Assembly (NCBI RefSeq): GCF_019649055.1
Contig: NW_026570253.1
Location: 1,178,001 to 1,242,000, forward strand
From: Paramacrobiotus metropolitanus
Taxonomy: Eukaryota; Tardigrada; Eutardigrada; Parachela; Macrobiotidae
Length of the DNA: 64,000 nt
Direction: 5' to 3'
Shown one piece after another: positions 54,015 to 64,000 of this stretch (positions are counted from its first letter, which is position 1; each line of letters begins with the position of its first letter). The translations under genes and the position numbers were made by a program. The notes under the pieces are model-generated. The model did not search any database and was not told the DNA's origin. It saw nothing but the letters and a program-made list of their open reading frames with translations.

Positions 54015-56860
54015 ATGAGGATATTATACTGCTTTGCTCTTTTCCTCCTGGTGGCTGGTAGGTGTAGTCTAACCATTAATATCTGATTGTGCTTGTACGA
54101 TAAATTGTAAACCTTGTGTGACCTTACTTGTGTGACCTTTCTGAATTCGAAACTGGAACGCATTCAAACGCACTTGCAGATACGGATTTGTCAGATTTGC
54201 GCCTTGTACTCGTACATAAACTACTCGGAGAATGATTTGTGTACAACGATTTTCTGTGTTCGTGTTACACGAACAAAATCTGCATTAATTTCGTGGACTT
54301 CGTTCTAGTCCAAATTCACGTACTCGTATTTCTCAATTAAGCCCGAAGATTCAGCAGTAAGTAATTTAATATTACCATTAACGTATAATTTAAAGAATTA
54401 ACACAGCTTTTGACTGTTTAGGTATAGACCTATTAGCTCATGTACGTTAGATGCAGATAAAAAGCTCTATACATTTAAAAAATAAAGATAATTAAGTACT
54501 ATAAATGAAACAACTTTATTCGTTTACGTTCGCATTGCGCATGCAAACTTTTTGTATATAAAGATAAATACAGTACTATTAGCAAGATAATTATTATTAA
54601 TTTCTTCTGGTAGCAAGATTACTATAAATTAAGTTAGTAACAAACAATTTTCTCACGCGCGTTCGACACCGTAACATTCTCACAGTTAGAATTAATAATC
54701 TTTTAATTATCGTGCATAAAAATGGCAGGACTGGCGATAGCTGAGGATCAAGATGCTGCTCAAGCACAGAACTCCGACGAGGTCGTCCCCGACCAGTTGA
54801 GCGAAGACAGTAACGACGAACTAGAGGAAAAAGCGATGCCGGAAGTATCGGACTTGACTGAACGGCAGGCCGCAATGGCCACTACCACAGCATACGCCGC
54901 TTACGGTTCCAGTTCCGGTCCTCAGACTGGCACAACGGCTCTAGGCTCCGTTACCAGCACCGTCAGTACCAGCACGCCTGCAGTGACCACCACCTATACT
55001 GCTCCAGCGACTACTACTACCGCCACAACAACCACCGTCAGCGCCGGGGGGTCAACCACCACGATGGGCCCAGGTAGCACCACCACCTATGCAACGACGA
55101 CCGGCACGACGGGAACGACAACTGCTAGCTCTGGAGGGTCGACCACCACGATGGGTCCGGGTAGCACCACCACCTATGCAACGACGACCGGCACTACCGG
55201 AACTACCGCAACTACGACAACCGGCACCACTACCACAGGAACAACGACCACCGGCACCACCACTACTGGGACAACGACTACCGGTACTACCACCACTGGG
55301 ACAACGACTACCGGCACTACCACCACTGGGACAACAACTACCGGTACTACCACCACTGGAACAACGACTACCGGCACTACCACCACGGGAACAACGACTA
55401 CCGGTACTACCACCACGGGAACAACGACTACCGGCACTACCACCACGGGAACAACGACTACCGGTACTACCACCACTGGGACAACGACTACCGGTACTAC
55501 CACCACGGGAACAACGACTACCGGTACTACCACCACTGGAACAACGACTACCGGTACTACCACCACTGGGACAACGACTACCGGCACTACCACCACTGGA
55601 ACAACGACTACCGGTACTACCACCACTGGGACAACGACTACCGGCACTACCACCACTGGAACAACGACTACCGGTACTACCACCACTGGGACAACGACTA
55701 CCGGCACTACCACCACTGGAACAACGACTACCGGTACTACCACCACTGGGACAACGACTACCGGCACTACCACCACTGGAACAACGACTACCGGCACGAC
55801 CACGCAAACGACAACCGGCACCACGACTACCGGTACGACTACCCGAGGTCCCATGCTGTGCACTCCCAATGTATGGCCGGGCATCGGAAAGAACGGAATG
55901 TGTGCCGGCACCAATGATCTCGACAATCTATGCTCGCTGTTGGAGATTGCCTTCTCCGATGACTGCAATGGTTTCGATGGAAACTGGTGTTGCTACCGTA
56001 AGTGACCACAAGTCTTGCGTATTTTCGATTCAGAGTTCAGATCACTTTTTAAAAATTCTGAATTTAAAAATAAGTTAAATAATAATTGGGTCTATCGGAT
56101 ACAATAAACAGGTTGGCCCGGTACGAGTACTCTCTAGACGCAGCGCGCGCGTAATACGGTATGTACTCTGTAGTACATACGGTACGAGGTTTATCATTTG
56201 TGCAAAATATTTGTAGATCCAGTTGCTACTAGTCCTTCCACCACTGGCACCACGACAACTCGTGGTACCGGAACCACCACACAATCCACCGGAACAGGAT
56301 CGCAACCGACGACGACGCGTCCAACCACGCTGAGCACCAGTGCGTCAGGCAATACCGCCACTATGTCACCAGCGAACCGCACGACCACTGTCGCTATGCC
56401 GACCCGCACTTACGGCAACTCCGTGGGAAGTGGATCATATGGGCAATCGGCCAGCGGTGGCACGTACTATAACATGAACTCTGATTCCGGTTCTAGCAAT
56501 ATGAACAGCAATAGCTACGGTTCCAGTTCGAACAGCGGTTACTCCAATTCCAACAGCAATTCCAACAGTGGATCGTACTCGAGCGACTCCAATACGAACT
56601 CTGGCAGTTCGTATGGATCCTCATCTGGATCGACTTCGTACGGTAGCAACTCTGGAACAAACAATAATAACCGGATGCAGATGATGAATAATGGAATGCG
56701 AAATCAGAATCGATTCAGCAACAATAATATGATGATGATGGGCAACAACAACCGCATGCGAGGCTCCAGTAATCGCCGACGAGGCGGTCAGCGACGAAAT
56801 CGTAATCGCGGAAGAGGACGCGCCGAGCTGAATGAAATGGGCGAAATGTTGGCGCGGTAG
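54015..56860 (+). CDS. Secreted Thr-repeat mucin with six-cysteine module
   Basis: Exons: 54015-54057, 54729-55997, 56217-56860; 651 residues in frame. The first exon encodes a signal peptide, MRILYCFALFLLVAG, continuing LAIAEDQD across the intron; the ATG at 54722 is therefore internal to the intron end and not the start. Next come an acidic segment, a Thr/Ser region and about 40 copies of the pentapeptide GTTTT (dense O-glycosylation potential). Then follows a compact six-Cys module, LCTPNVWPGIGKNGMCAG...CCYR (about residues 390-437), whose family I do not recognise. Exon 3 adds more Thr, then Ser/Asn/Gly-rich low complexity, Asn/Met clusters and a basic RRRGGQRRNRNRGRGR stretch before ELNEMGEMLAR. 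Likely an extracellular coat or gel protein; this is inferred from composition. Confidence 0.85.
55205..55830 (+). repeat. 15/30-bp coding minisatellite (GTTTT pentads)
   Basis: Tandem array in exon 2 of the mucin, with a 15-base unit encoding GTTTT. Alternate units differ at synonymous sites, giving a 30-base higher-order period. Several 60-base blocks are identical, a sign of recent expansion or homogenisation. Confidence 0.9.
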
Positions 56861-57944
56861 ATACTGACACAGTATTCTTGTGCGGCATCGAAACTCTTAC
56901 TACGACATATTCCTGTTATTTGGATGAGTCCTGGTGTGGTTAAATTATTGCGGATTTCTTGTCATATGTCAGAAAGTCGGTTCTAACTTTTATGGTCTAT
57001 ACTATATATCGTATACCTAAAATTATTTTACAGCTTTCGTGTTTTACGTCAAGTACGTTTTTTGTATAATTTGTTCGTATATGACAAATAGATTAATATA
57101 TAATGTTAATCAGATTTATTGCTTCCAAAGTGAGTAATGTAAGTAGTACACTACATAATATAGAATATAGATTATAGAATAATTATAATACAGTATTGCA
57201 AGTACAGTATCTGCCTCTGTGGTACAAGTACGGACCGTTACCGCGGCCGCTTAAATACCGGGTATCCTCGAATGCTGTCCCAAAAGTCAAGCCATCACAG
57301 TTCTTATTGTACCCAAACAGTACATTTTGCAGTTTCATTTGCGTGAGTTACATCATGCTTTACGTGGCTCCTTTATCTAATTATCCTATCCTTGATTTTC
57401 CTTTTATCGTAGAATACATTAATTAAAGCAGATAACATGAGTACAGTACAATAGCGATTGCGTGCAAGGAATAAACCGGCAGTGACCTGCTTTGTCATGC
57501 GAAATACTTTCTCATCGTGGCGGCAGTTACTTTATGGCACGATAAATGCGGTTGTCGCAGCCAATTCCTACCCGAGCCGACGGCTGCATTAAGGAAAGCC
57601 GGAAAGGTGGGCCTTTCAGTGAAGGAAAGCAAAAAACACCGCACACATGTTTGAGAAAAGCAAACTGTAAACAATTGTGAAATCGGTGCCATAATCACTT
57701 GCTTGGCTTGCAGTTCTTCAGTCTGCTTTAACTGTATGCTGAAGGTGGAATATATAGGTGGAATATGAATAAGGTTCCCGTCCGCTATCCCTCGTGACTG
57801 GTTTTTCATACAGCAGTCTGGCTATCAGAGTTTGAAGTTGAAATGGGGATCAATACGCCAGAGTGCCTTTGAATTGACTTGTCACTTCTGGATTTACTGG
57901 ATTGTTTCCGTTTTGTCGCGGACTGACTTCTCTTTGACAAAAAC
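56861..57944. other. Spacer between mucin and ABCC genes
   Basis: About 1.1 kb of AT-rich DNA with many GTAC-containing short repeats. It should include the mucin 3' UTR and the ABCC promoter. No gene is seen. Confidence 0.45.

Positions 57945-64000
<6,056 letters not shown>

Noticed and set aside
55052-56078. Long frames on both strands over the Thr minisatellite (251, 264 and 329 codons)
   Set aside because: A 15-base repeat leaves all non-stop frames open. Only the GTTTT frame joins a signal peptide and a Cys module.

Overview
This is animal nuclear DNA: 12 multi-exon protein genes on both strands, with mostly short introns (about 45-400 bases), GT-AG and occasional GC-AG splice sites, and AT-rich spacers. 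Secreted chitin-binding (CBM14/peritrophin-A) mucins, a TRH/EFLamide-type neuropeptide receptor, TMEM94, MED27 and a CLIP-170 protein with two zinc knuckles point to a small ecdysozoan or panarthropod. A tardigrade is my best guess, but the sequence alone does not prove it. Exon coordinates were worked out by hand from splice sites, reading phase and remembered family alignments; every model closes in frame except one MED27 junction.

Layout: (1) 94-3455 (-) TRH-receptor-like GPCR; (2) 4942-7160 (-) Mediator subunit 27; (3) 7740-10732 (+) phosphoglucomutase 1; (4) 11139-13819 (-) a protein with two PPCDC (coenzyme A synthesis) domains in tandem, each lacking a different part of the active site; (5) 14855-20366 (+) glycogen phosphorylase; (6) 21047-23483 and (7) 25161-27791 (-) two tandemly duplicated secreted chitin-binding mucins; (8) 31118-41682 (+) a CLIP-170/CLIP-190 microtubule plus-end protein, with a possible small antisense gene in its first intron; (9) 42416-48467 (-) TMEM94; (10) 51355-52182 (+) a very small TAL/SCL-type bHLH factor split over two short exons; (11) 54015-56860 (+) a secreted Thr-repeat mucin with a six-cysteine module; (12) 57945 to the window edge (+) an MRP1-type ABCC transporter, cut off before its second ATPase domain.

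The glycogen phosphorylase and phosphoglucomutase genes, consecutive enzymes of glycogen breakdown, lie 4 kb apart on the same strand. The two chitin-binding mucins share signal peptide, linker and CBM14 domain but have unrelated glycosylated regions. Spacers hold several inverted repeats, including a foldback element of about 630 bases (48802-49435) and a 170-base hairpin (52732-52901). The most interesting observation is gene 4. Domain 1 keeps the substrate-clamp Asn and the Cys of PPCDC but has lost the catalytic His. Domain 2 keeps the His but has lost the Asn and stops before the Cys. This would be a single-chain version of the split active site known from yeast Hal3/Cab3.
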